Assembly: GCF_000312445.1 (NCBI RefSeq)
Contig: NZ_HE997183.1
Location: 340,617-404,616 of the forward strand
Length of the DNA stretch: 64,000 nucleotides
Reading direction: 5' to 3'
DNA from: Phocaeicola abscessus CCUG 55929
GTDB taxonomy: Bacteria > Bacteroidota > Bacteroidia > Bacteroidales > Bacteroidaceae
Each line of letters opens with the position of its first letter. Position 1 is the stretch's first letter. Both the position numbers and the translations under genes were made by a program. The notes beneath the pieces were generated by a model that was given only the letters and a program-made list of their open reading frames with translations, did not search any database and was not told where the DNA came from. Shown piece by piece: positions 36,795 through 44,902 of this stretch.

Positions 36795-37724
36795 TTATTT
36801 CCTGAACCAGAAACCGATCAGCGTACTGCCTTCGATATAGCGCAAATAACCCGCTTTCAGGCAAAGCCTTGTGGCACGAATCTTTTTTGAAAACGAAATC
36901 TGGTGAATTGATTTGAAAACCCGATTCAACGTGATGGAAGCATACTTCCTGATATGCGGATAGAGATAAGGGAAACGCCCTGCATAAGCAAACAGCTCAT
37001 CCAAAACCGTAAGATAGCAGCGGATATGGTACAACATCTGGGAGGAAGGTACTAGGAATTCCTTTACAATGCGATGCCTGACAAGGCTCCGACGGATACA
37101 CCCCACTCGATCCGACTGAATGAACAATAAGGCAGTAAAGAGTTCGTCATCGTGAACGATTCCCGGATAAAAGCGAATCCCTGCTTCCTGCAGAATAACC
37201 CGCCTGATAAACAGTAACCACGGCACCGGTCGATAAGTGCCATTATCGAGCATATCGTCGAACAAGATCAAACCCTTATAAACGATAATCTCGTTATAAG
37301 GAGCCGAACGGTGATATTTGTTTATTTGAATTCCATTGGCCTCTTCGCCGCCCACCACGTCGCCGTCGAAGAAAACAAAGTCCAATTGCCTCTTCTTGGT
37401 AAACTTGTAAGCATACTCCAAGGCATCGCCATCCAGTTCGTCCGAACAATTCATAAAGTAAACGAACTCGCCGCTGGCGTGATCCAATCCAGCATTACGA
37501 GCCGACGGGCGTCCCTTATGTCCCTGTTCGTAAAGCAGGATACGCTCGTCTTCTTCGGCCAGCTTCTTCAGTTTCGAAACGCTATCGTCCGATGATCCGT
37601 CGTCCACAAGAATAATCTCTATTTCCTTCAACGTTTGCGAAAGCACGGAACGCACGGAAGCTTCCAAATAAGAAGCTCCGTTATAGATGGTAATAACTAC
37701 CGATACTTTGGGACGTTCGATCAT
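36795..37724 (-). CDS. family 2 glycosyltransferase
   Basis: 309 aa GT-A fold. The N-terminus has VSVVITIYNGASYLEASVRS and the nucleotide-binding VDDGSSDDS. At the usual metal-binding DxD position it reads FMNCSDELDG, so the first Asp is replaced by Asn-Cys; activity or specificity may differ. The last about 100 residues are basic and aromatic, perhaps membrane-associated. Likely acts on a surface glycan together with the nearby manC/rmlC products. Confidence 0.88.
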   Translation of the reverse strand: MIERPKVSVVITIYNGASYLEASVRSVLSQTLKEIEIILVDDGSSDDSVSKLKKLAEEDERILLYEQGHKGRPSARNAGLDHASGEFVYFMNCSDELDGDALEYAYKFTKKRQLDFVFFDGDVVGGEEANGIQINKYHRSAPYNEIIVYKGLILFDDMLDNGTYRPVPWLLFIRRVILQEAGIRFYPGIVHDDELFTALLFIQSDRVGCIRRSLVRHRIVKEFLVPSSQMLYHIRCYLTVLDELFAYAGRFPYLYPHIRKYASITLNRVFKSIHQISFSKKIRATRLCLKAGYLRYIEGSTLIGFWFRK

Positions 37725-37743
37725 AGCCGTTCATTAAACGTTT

Positions 37744-37751
37744 CAAAGGTA
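37744..37751 (-). promoter_or_regulatory. -7 promoter box of the glycosyltransferase gene
   Basis: Minus strand TACCTTTG, 20 bases before the ATG. Confidence 0.55.
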
Positions 37752-37836
37752 GGAAAAAAGGAACGAAAACGGATCGGAAAAATAGAAATTAATTTGAATT
37801 CCTTCAGAAATCGGTTCGTCCCGATTACAATCGCTC

Positions 37837-38937
37837 TCAGCGGTAGCCATCGTTACCCAACGTAGCCACAAGGTATTCCGACTGCGTGCCTATACGGAAC
37901 TTCCCGCCCCAAATACCTAACCCCGAACTGACATAATAACGGGTATTCCCTTTTTGATAAGGTCCGAAAGCAACTTCGTATATCAGGTCGGTTATCCATG
38001 AGATGGGCCAAACCTGTCCGTAATGTGTGTGACCGCAGAATTCAAAGTCTACTCCACACGCTTGCGCCTCCTCCAAACGGTAAGGCTGGTGGTCGAGTTC
38101 GATGATATATTTACTTCTGTCTATCCCTTCCATAATAGAAGCGAGTTCTTTCCTTCCCGCATTCGTTCGGTCGTCTCTTCCCACGATGACCATATCCCGA
38201 AACACCACGGCTGTATCTCGGAGCATAGTGATGCCCGCTTGTCGACAGAATCTCAAATCGTTCTGCACGCCGGTATAGAAGTCATGGTTCCCCATACAAG
38301 CATAAACCGGCGCTTTCAGCCTGTGAAACTCTTCATACAGGCGTTTTTCGTCGACAGAACGAATACTCCCGTCAAGCAAATCGCCAGCGATGAGAATGAG
38401 GTCAGGACTTTCCGCATTGATCTTATCAATCCATCGGTGCAAGGTAGCTTTCCGATTATGATAACCCAGATGTAAATCGCTGATCATCACCATTTTTATC
38501 GGTTTATCCATACGTTTGTCGGTCTTCAGTTCTATCGGCACTCTTACCTTCTCGTTATAATGTATATAGCCGTAAACAAAGATGCCAAGCATCAAGAAGA
38601 AAACGGAAAGACTTCCCGAAACACTCTGGTGCAGAAAGGAAGACGGAACCAACCGGACGAGATGGCCGAAATCGAGCAATAGAAATAGCATGCACAGATA
38701 CAGAAGAATAAAGATCCACGAGGTGCCGACCTCATAGAAAACAACGGCAAGGGGCATCGGCATCTTATCGAGTACCCCGGACACACCGATAAACAATAGG
38801 GCGAAAGCGACGACCATCGCTATGACAACAGCAATCTTACCCGCAGTCAACAGGGGCAACATTTGCCATAGGCGTACGGAAACATAGATATGACCGACGA
38901 TCGGGATCAGCAAGAACCACAAAAACACATTTTTCAT
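37837..38937 (-). CDS. membrane-anchored metallophosphoesterase (YaeI-like)
   Basis: 366 aa. Four N-terminal transmembrane helices (to about residue 130) are followed by a calcineurin-like phosphoesterase domain with all metal motifs: DLHLGYH, GDLLDG, GNHDF and the paired His of FCGHTHYGQ. Related enzymes cleave phosphodiester bonds such as in UDP-DAGn-type lipids. The domain probably faces the cytoplasm or periplasm depending on helix number. Confidence 0.9.
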   Translation of the reverse strand: MKNVFLWFLLIPIVGHIYVSVRLWQMLPLLTAGKIAVVIAMVVAFALLFIGVSGVLDKMPMPLAVVFYEVGTSWIFILLYLCMLFLLLDFGHLVRLVPSSFLHQSVSGSLSVFFLMLGIFVYGYIHYNEKVRVPIELKTDKRMDKPIKMVMISDLHLGYHNRKATLHRWIDKINAESPDLILIAGDLLDGSIRSVDEKRLYEEFHRLKAPVYACMGNHDFYTGVQNDLRFCRQAGITMLRDTAVVFRDMVIVGRDDRTNAGRKELASIMEGIDRSKYIIELDHQPYRLEEAQACGVDFEFCGHTHYGQVWPISWITDLIYEVAFGPYQKGNTRYYVSSGLGIWGGKFRIGTQSEYLVATLGNDGYR

Positions 38938-39019
38938 AAACGTTTCTTATTCCGGAAAACCGTTCTTAAATTCATGGGAAAGATGATTCACGAGCATCGA
39001 AGCGGTAAATTCTCAGCAT

Positions 39020-40006
39020 TTATTGACTAAAATTCTCGAAATACTTCAAGAATTGCGTCCGCTCGAAAGTATTCACCCCATTCAAATCGCGCATGCTCAG
39101 CAGACCTTTGAAGCTATCGATATTCGCCATGCGTTTGCTTTCCATCCAACATTTCATCTCTTGCAGGTATTCAGCGATCACGTTCGAAGTATTCTTATAA
39201 ATAGTACTGCATATTTCTACCGCCGTGGCTCCGGCCAATATCGTTTTGATAACCCCTTTGGCTGAATGAATGCCGCCCGAGGCAGCGTAATCCGTTTTTT
39301 TTACAGCAGCGGAAGCGATTCCAATCCATCTCAGCACTCTGCCTAAATCCATTTCCGTGCTGAGCGCCTTGCCCGGCACCTGCTGCATCCTGTCTACATT
39401 GATATCAATCGGATAAAACCGATTGAAAAGCACTACCGCCGCCACACCGTTCGCCGAAAGTTGGTTGATCAGTGCTACCGGATTGGTGAAATTATCACCC
39501 AATTTCATGATAATGGGAATACGAACTGCCTTTTTGATTCGCCTTAAAATATCGATATGCTTTTGTTCGAACTCGCCGTAATCGTAATCGAGGGAGGTCC
39601 GCAAAGCCAAGATGTTTATTTCCAAAGCGTCTGCACCGGCCTTCTCCACGTTTCGGGCAAAGTCGGTCCAGTTGGCGTCGTCATAACAATTGATGCTGGC
39701 GATGATGGGAATATCACAAATATTCTTGCTTTCAGCGATCAGTGAAACATATTCGTTCAATTTGTGTTGACGCAGGTAACCTTCCAGATAATCATTGCCT
39801 TCGCCGTACCATGTACCGGTGTCGAGCAGATTATCGGCATCCATCAATATCTGTTCCTCAAAAAGAGATTTCAGCACGATCGCTCCTGCACCGGCTTCAT
39901 ACAACTTCCTATTCTTAGCGGGAGTATCCGTCAAACTCGAACTGCTGACAATAAGGGGGTTCTTTAACTTCAACCCCGCAAACGAAGTCTCTAAGGTCAC
40001 CCTCAT
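39020..40006 (-). CDS. dihydroorotate dehydrogenase-like protein
   Basis: 328 aa FMN-binding TIM barrel of the PyrD type. It has NPLIVSSSSLTDTPAKNRKLYEAGAGAIVLKS at the N-terminus and the INCYDDANW, IIMKLGDNFTN and SGGIHSAKGVIKTILAGATAVEICS segments. It lacks the usual catalytic Cys/Ser loop of pyrimidine DHODs that can be recognised here, and Bacteroidales keep a separate pyrD, so its substrate is uncertain. tRNA-Ser lies just upstream on the same strand. Confidence 0.85.
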   Translation of the reverse strand: MRVTLETSFAGLKLKNPLIVSSSSLTDTPAKNRKLYEAGAGAIVLKSLFEEQILMDADNLLDTGTWYGEGNDYLEGYLRQHKLNEYVSLIAESKNICDIPIIASINCYDDANWTDFARNVEKAGADALEINILALRTSLDYDYGEFEQKHIDILRRIKKAVRIPIIMKLGDNFTNPVALINQLSANGVAAVVLFNRFYPIDINVDRMQQVPGKALSTEMDLGRVLRWIGIASAAVKKTDYAASGGIHSAKGVIKTILAGATAVEICSTIYKNTSNVIAEYLQEMKCWMESKRMANIDSFKGLLSMRDLNGVNTFERTQFLKYFENFSQ

Positions 40007-40042
40007 ATCTTATTAAAATTAAGATTCATTTAATACCCGTTG

Positions 40043-40129
40043 CGGAGAGACAGGGATTCAAACCCTGGATACGGTTACCCGTATGCCGCATTTCGAGTGC
40101 GGTCCGATCGTTCACTCCGGCATCTCTCC
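40043..40129 (-). tRNA. tRNA-Ser (anticodon CGA)
   Basis: 87 nt. Acceptor arms GGAGAGA/TCTCTCC pair fully with discriminator G. Anticodon loop CTCGAAA sits on a CCGCA/TGCGG stem, giving CGA for the UCG codon. A long variable arm (ACGGGTAACCGT) and a T-loop (GGTTTGAATCC) confirm tRNA-Ser. CCA is not encoded. Confidence 0.96.
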
Positions 40130-40141
40130 TTTTTGTTGGTA

Positions 40142-40173
40142 CAAATGTAAAGGCTTTCCCCAACTTCTGCAAA
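40142..40173 (-). promoter_or_regulatory. promoter of tRNA-Ser
   Basis: Minus strand TTTG (complement of 40170-40173), exactly 20 bases, then TACATTTG (complement of 40142-40149). The -7 box ends 13 bases before the tRNA. Confidence 0.7.
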
Positions 40174-40187
40174 TACTTCAGTCGAAT

Positions 40188-40219
40188 TTTGCAATAAATA
40201 TTTTTGTATCGTACTTTTG
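40188..40219 (+). promoter_or_regulatory. promoter of mutS2
   Basis: TTTG at 40188-40191, 20 bases, then TACTTTTG at 40212-40219; 20 bases before the mutS2 ATG. It stands back to back with the tRNA-Ser promoter, 14 bases apart. Confidence 0.7.
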
Positions 40220-40239
40220 CGAATCAGATTAGAACAGGT

Positions 40240-42726
40240 ATGATATATCCGAAGAATTACGAACAAAAGATCGGATTCGACACTATCCGGTTGTTGCTGA
40301 AAGAGAAATGCCTGAGCTCCTTAGGCAAACAACGGATAGACGAAATGAAATTTTCCTCCCAATTCGACGAAATAAACGAACAGCTCGATCAAACCGTCGA
40401 GATGATGCGAATATTGCAGGAAGAAGAGCCTTTCCCCCATCAGTTTTTCATCGACGTACGCCCTTGTCTGAAACGAATCCGAGCGGAAGGAACGTATCTC
40501 GACGAACCGAAGTTGTTCGACTTGCGCCAATCTTTGGAAACGATCCGCAATATCATTGGATTCCTGACACCGAATCGCAGCGGAGCTGCTCTTTACCCCG
40601 CCCTATACAGACTGATAGAAGACGAGGTACTCGCTTTTCCGCAGCTTATTGACGAAATAGATCGGTTAGTAAACCCGTTTGGGCACATCAGAGACGATGC
40701 GTCAGACATTTTGCAAACCGTGCGAAGCGATCTGACAAGGATCGTAGGAAGTATTTCGCACACCTTGAATCATATTCTCAAACAGGCGCAATCCGCCGGG
40801 TATGTAGATAGAGAGGCGGTTCCCACGCTGCGCGATGGACGGTTGGTGATCCCTGTTGCGCCCACATTGAAGCGAAAGATCAAAGGCATTGTTCACGACG
40901 AATCCTCCTCTGGCAAAACCGTATTCATCGAACCCGAAGAAGTGGTCGAAGCCAACAATCGCATCCGCGAATTGGAGCACGAAGAAAAGCGGGAAATCGT
41001 CCGTATCCTGATGGAATTCTCCGTCAACATTCGCCCGCAAATCCCGGAAATACTGCGATCTTACGAGTTTCTGGCAGAGATTGACTTTATCCGCGCCAAG
41101 GCGCTATTCGCTATTCAGACGAACGGCCTGAAACCAGACGTGGAAGATGCGTGCATCCTCGATTGGGGGACGGCTGTCCACCCCTTATTGCAGATGTCAT
41201 TAGCCAAACACGACAAAGAGGTCGTCCCCCTAGACATCGAATTGAACAGCCGTCAACGAATCTTACTCATTTCCGGACCGAATGCCGGCGGCAAATCCGT
41301 TTGCTTAAAAACGGTCGGGTTGTTGCAATACATGCTCCAATGCGGCATGCCCGTCCCCTTGAGCGAAAGCAGCAAAGCGGGGATCTTCCGCGATATTTTC
41401 ATCGATATAGGTGATGAACAGAGTATTGAGGATGATCTGAGCACATATTCCTCACATTTGTCGAATATGAAGACAATGCTGAAACACGGCAACGAACACA
41501 GCCTGATTCTTATCGACGAATTCGGTGGAGGAACTGAGCCGCAAATAGGTGGCGCCATTGCGGAGGCCTTGTTGAAACGTTTCAACGAAAAAAAAATATT
41601 TGGTCTCATCACCACCCATTACCAGAACCTGAAACATTATGCGGAAGACCACGAAGGCATCGTCAACGGAGCCATGTTGTACGACCGACATCTGATGCAA
41701 GCACTCTTCCAACTTCAGATCGGTAATCCGGGAAGCTCGTTCGCCGTAGAGATTGCGAGGAAAATCGGCTTGCCGGAAGATGTCATCGACGATGCCTCGG
41801 CATTAGTCGGGAGCGAGTACATCAACTCTGACAAATACTTGCAGGATATCGTCAGAGACAAGCGATACTGGGAAAATAAGCGGCAGCATGTCCGCCTTCG
41901 GGAAAAATATCTGGAGGAGATCATCACCAAGTATGAAGCGGAAATACGAGAACTGGACAAAAGTCGAAAAGAAATCATCAGAAAAGCGAAAGAAGAGGCG
42001 GAATGGCTGCTGAAAGAATCGAACGCCCGCATTGAAAAAACGATCCGAACGATTAAAGAAGCCCAAGCCGAAAAGGAACAGACTAAACAAGTTCGCCAGC
42101 AATTGGAGAAACTGCAAAGTGAGATAGACAGCGTGGAGCAAATAGCCGCAGACGACCAAATCGAACAGCAAATGCGGAAATTACAAGAAAGACAAGCGAG
42201 AAGAAAAGCACGAAAGGGAGCTCGATCGATCGACGAACCTGAAAAGGAAAACCTCCCACTTCGGGAAGGCGATACCGTGAGGATTACGGGACAAAGCAGC
42301 GTGGGGCAGGTAGCCGAAATAAACGGCAACAATGCCGTCGTCATTTTCGGTGTTGTCAAAACAACAGTGAACATTGCCCGATTGGAACGGGCAAACCGCC
42401 CTCCAACCACCGAACGCTCCACAGCGAAAAGCGCTTTTGTGGGTACGCAGACACAGGAACAGGTCTACGAAAAAAAGCTGAACTTCAAGCAAGACATCGA
42501 CGTTCGCGGAATGCGAGGTGACGAAGCGATTCGAGCGGTCACTTATTTCATCGACGATGCCGTGCTCTTAGGAGCCAAGCGCGTACGGATTCTGCACGGT
42601 ACGGGCTCTGGCATTCTCCGAATGCTTATTCGCAAATATCTTTCCACAGTTCCAGGCATCGCCTGTTATCGCGACGAGCATGTCCAACTCGGCGGGGTGG
42701 GAATTACCGTAGTCGATTTGCTTTGA
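40240..42726 (+). CDS. mutS2: endonuclease MutS2
   Basis: 828 aa from ATG 40240; the longer frame starts before the -7 box. MutS core and clamp, then the ABC-like ATPase with GPNAGGKS near residue 346 and LILIDEFGGGTEP, a long charged coiled coil (about 530-660), a KOW-like segment, and the C-terminal Smr nuclease domain (about 750-828, DVRGMRGDEA and LHGTGSGILR). MutS2 limits recombination or splits collided ribosomes rather than repairing mismatches. Confidence 0.96.
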   Translation: MIYPKNYEQKIGFDTIRLLLKEKCLSSLGKQRIDEMKFSSQFDEINEQLDQTVEMMRILQEEEPFPHQFFIDVRPCLKRIRAEGTYLDEPKLFDLRQSLETIRNIIGFLTPNRSGAALYPALYRLIEDEVLAFPQLIDEIDRLVNPFGHIRDDASDILQTVRSDLTRIVGSISHTLNHILKQAQSAGYVDREAVPTLRDGRLVIPVAPTLKRKIKGIVHDESSSGKTVFIEPEEVVEANNRIRELEHEEKREIVRILMEFSVNIRPQIPEILRSYEFLAEIDFIRAKALFAIQTNGLKPDVEDACILDWGTAVHPLLQMSLAKHDKEVVPLDIELNSRQRILLISGPNAGGKSVCLKTVGLLQYMLQCGMPVPLSESSKAGIFRDIFIDIGDEQSIEDDLSTYSSHLSNMKTMLKHGNEHSLILIDEFGGGTEPQIGGAIAEALLKRFNEKKIFGLITTHYQNLKHYAEDHEGIVNGAMLYDRHLMQALFQLQIGNPGSSFAVEIARKIGLPEDVIDDASALVGSEYINSDKYLQDIVRDKRYWENKRQHVRLREKYLEEIITKYEAEIRELDKSRKEIIRKAKEEAEWLLKESNARIEKTIRTIKEAQAEKEQTKQVRQQLEKLQSEIDSVEQIAADDQIEQQMRKLQERQARRKARKGARSIDEPEKENLPLREGDTVRITGQSSVGQVAEINGNNAVVIFGVVKTTVNIARLERANRPPTTERSTAKSAFVGTQTQEQVYEKKLNFKQDIDVRGMRGDEAIRAVTYFIDDAVLLGAKRVRILHGTGSGILRMLIRKYLSTVPGIACYRDEHVQLGGVGITVVDLL

Positions 42727-42958
42727 AAGCGTATGCACAGACCGATTATTTCATCTTCTGAAAGCAGCGGAACTTTCCGAAGGCTTCAAAACGAAAAAAG
42801 AGATTCGCAGCGCCCGTAAACGCCAAAACGAAGGAAAAGAAAGCCTCGATCGCTTCGGCAACGATCGAAAGTTCCATGTCAAACGGATTTGCCCAACCAA
42901 ATCGATAGCATGTCAAAATAAAGTATTAGTTTTGCGGAAAATTTAAATACCTGTCTTC
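42727..42958. other. gene-free spacer before sdaA
   Basis: 232 bases without a gene. It has a CGATCG...CGATCG inverted pair (near 42850-42870) and the word GCATGTCAAAATAAA at 42908-42922, which recurs at 18453-18467. Confidence 0.5.
42927..42934 (+). promoter_or_regulatory. -7 promoter box of sdaA
   Basis: TAGTTTTG, 24 bases before the ATG, directly after the repeated GCATGTCAAAATAAA word. Confidence 0.55.
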
Positions 42959-44167
42959 ATGAAGTCTTTACGTGAACTATATCGCATCGGCAACGGCCCA
43001 TCGAGCAGTCATACTATAGCTCCCCGCCGGGCAGCAACCACCTTCCTCTGTCGGCATCCCGAAGCAAAAACTTTCGAGGTGACGCTCTACGGCAGCCTAG
43101 CCGCAACCGGCAGAGGACACATGACTGATAAAGCCATCCTCGATATTCTGCAACCCGCCGCCCCCACCGAGATCCGCTGGAAAGCACACGTTTTTTTGCC
43201 CTTTCATCCTAACGGAATGACTTTCAAATCGAAAGACGAGCAGGGAAAGGTGACCGACGAATGGACTGTGTACAGCGTGGGCGGTGGAGCCCTGGCCGAA
43301 GAAGGCTTCGATGATAGATCGACCCCCGACATCTATACAAAGAACAAGTTGGGAGAAATTCTGTATTGGTGCGAACATACGGGGCGCAACTATTGGGAAT
43401 ACGTCAGCGACTGTGAAGACGACCACATCTGGGATTACTTAGCCGAGATATGGAAGGTGATGAAAGATTCCATCGAAAGAGGGTTGGAACACGAGGGTGT
43501 CCTCCCCGGCCCGCTGAACTTAAAGCGAAAGGCCTCTACCTATTACATCAAGGCGAGGGGGTATAAAGACAGCCTTCGCTCGCGCGGACTGGTCTTCGCT
43601 TATGCGCTCGCCGTGAGTGAGGAAAATGCCTCCGGCGGACTGATCGTAACGGCTCCTACCTGCGGCTCGTGCGGTGTATTGCCGGCCGTGCTCTATCATT
43701 TACAGAAGAGTCACGAGTTCAGCGATACCCGTATACTTCGCGCCTTAGCCACCGCCGGTCTGTTCGGCAACGTGGTAAAAACGAACGCTTCCATCTCGGG
43801 AGCAGAAGCCGGTTGTCAAGCGGAAGTGGGCGTCGCCTGCTCCATGGCCTCCGCCGCATCGTGCCAATTGTTCGGAGGCAGCCCGGCGCAAATCGAATAC
43901 GCTGCGGAGATGTCGTTGGAACACCATTTGGGGATGACGTGCGATCCGGTGTGTGGACTGGTGCAGATCCCCTGCATCGAACGAAACGCTTATGCGGCCG
44001 CCCAAGCGTTGGACGCTAATATCTACGCCTCGTTTACCGACGGACGCCATCGAGTCTCTTTCGATAAAGTAGTCGAAGTAATGAAGCAGACCGGACACGA
44101 TTTGCCTTCCTTATACAAAGAAACCAGCGAAGGCGGACTGGCGAAGGATTACCGTCCGATGGACTAA
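42959..44167 (+). CDS. sdaA: L-serine ammonia-lyase (single-chain, Fe-S)
   Basis: 402 aa. The beta part (GNGPSSSHTIAPRRA near the N-terminus) and alpha part are in one chain. Candidate [4Fe-4S] cysteines are in TAPTCGSCGVLPAVL, MTCDPVCGLVQIPC and nearby. It deaminates L-serine to pyruvate and ammonia in the cytoplasm. It has its own promoter. Its stop codon overlaps the stop of the convergent lipoprotein gene by two bases. Confidence 0.94.
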   Translation: MKSLRELYRIGNGPSSSHTIAPRRAATTFLCRHPEAKTFEVTLYGSLAATGRGHMTDKAILDILQPAAPTEIRWKAHVFLPFHPNGMTFKSKDEQGKVTDEWTVYSVGGGALAEEGFDDRSTPDIYTKNKLGEILYWCEHTGRNYWEYVSDCEDDHIWDYLAEIWKVMKDSIERGLEHEGVLPGPLNLKRKASTYYIKARGYKDSLRSRGLVFAYALAVSEENASGGLIVTAPTCGSCGVLPAVLYHLQKSHEFSDTRILRALATAGLFGNVVKTNASISGAEAGCQAEVGVACSMASAASCQLFGGSPAQIEYAAEMSLEHHLGMTCDPVCGLVQIPCIERNAYAAAQALDANIYASFTDGRHRVSFDKVVEVMKQTGHDLPSLYKETSEGGLAKDYRPMD

Positions 44168-44748
44168 ACGTCGGTGCTGTCGGCTACCGCTTCCCACAGA
44201 GTAACATCGACGGTATCCTCCTCCTTCTCGATCGCCACTTTCCCCGAAGGAGCGATGGTAATGGTAAAGGGGACATACAAGTCGGTCATCGGGAAACTCA
44301 CACTAGCTGCTAATACGATGTCCCCCTTCCCATTCGCAGTCTTTTCATTGTCCAAAACTACCCCTTCCAAAATCGATCGACTCAGATAAGCGTCGGGCAA
44401 GAAAGCAGCGAAATCCTTTTTCGTAAAGGTCTTGCCGAACAGCTGGGAACGATCCGCACGGGTAATACTCACCGCAATGCGATTATCGGTAAATGTGCCC
44501 ATCTCGCTCTCGACCGCGGGAAGGGAATCGGCAGGGGCGCGACGGATAAACAAACGATAACGTTTACCGCCGGCCGTAATCTCCAGATCCGCTTGCCAAC
44601 TTTTCATTCGTTGTACGCCTGTATTCCGATCTACGCTGTCTATCTGATAGACCCGTTGTTCTTCAGACGCATCTGTCGCCTTTTTCGTTTTCGAACAGCT
44701 CGTCATCCAAAGCATCCCGATAAAAAACAGTAAAAAAAGATTTTTCAT
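44164..44748 (-). CDS. small lipoprotein, DUF4738-like
   Basis: 194 aa from ATG 44746-44748, which gives a clean lipoprotein signal (LWMTSC, Cys18). The mature part is an about 170-residue beta-rich domain with no catalytic motif, resembling the Bacteroidales DUF4738 family. The longer frame adds 20 Cys/Arg-rich residues that would hide the signal. Probably anchored in the inner or outer membrane; function unknown. It converges on sdaA with overlapping stop codons. Confidence 0.75.
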   Translation of the reverse strand: MKNLFLLFFIGMLWMTSCSKTKKATDASEEQRVYQIDSVDRNTGVQRMKSWQADLEITAGGKRYRLFIRRAPADSLPAVESEMGTFTDNRIAVSITRADRSQLFGKTFTKKDFAAFLPDAYLSRSILEGVVLDNEKTANGKGDIVLAASVSFPMTDLYVPFTITIAPSGKVAIEKEEDTVDVTLWEAVADSTDV

Positions 44749-44866
44749 AAGTCGAATTTTACAAGGCAAAATAACGAAATCGTCCCGACACTTACAAGAA
44801 TTGCGCAAAGATTTTCATTATCCGTAAAATTCAAAAGTCTTTTACTTGCAAATTAAAATATTTACC

Positions 44867-44874
44867 TATTTTTG
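44867..44874 (+). promoter_or_regulatory. -7 promoter box of trpB2
   Basis: TATTTTTG, 28 bases before the chosen ATG, with ACTTG 18 bases upstream. The longer frame starts before the box. Confidence 0.6.
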
Positions 44875-44902
44875 TCTTCGAATTTATCAAATCACAAGCA
44901 AT

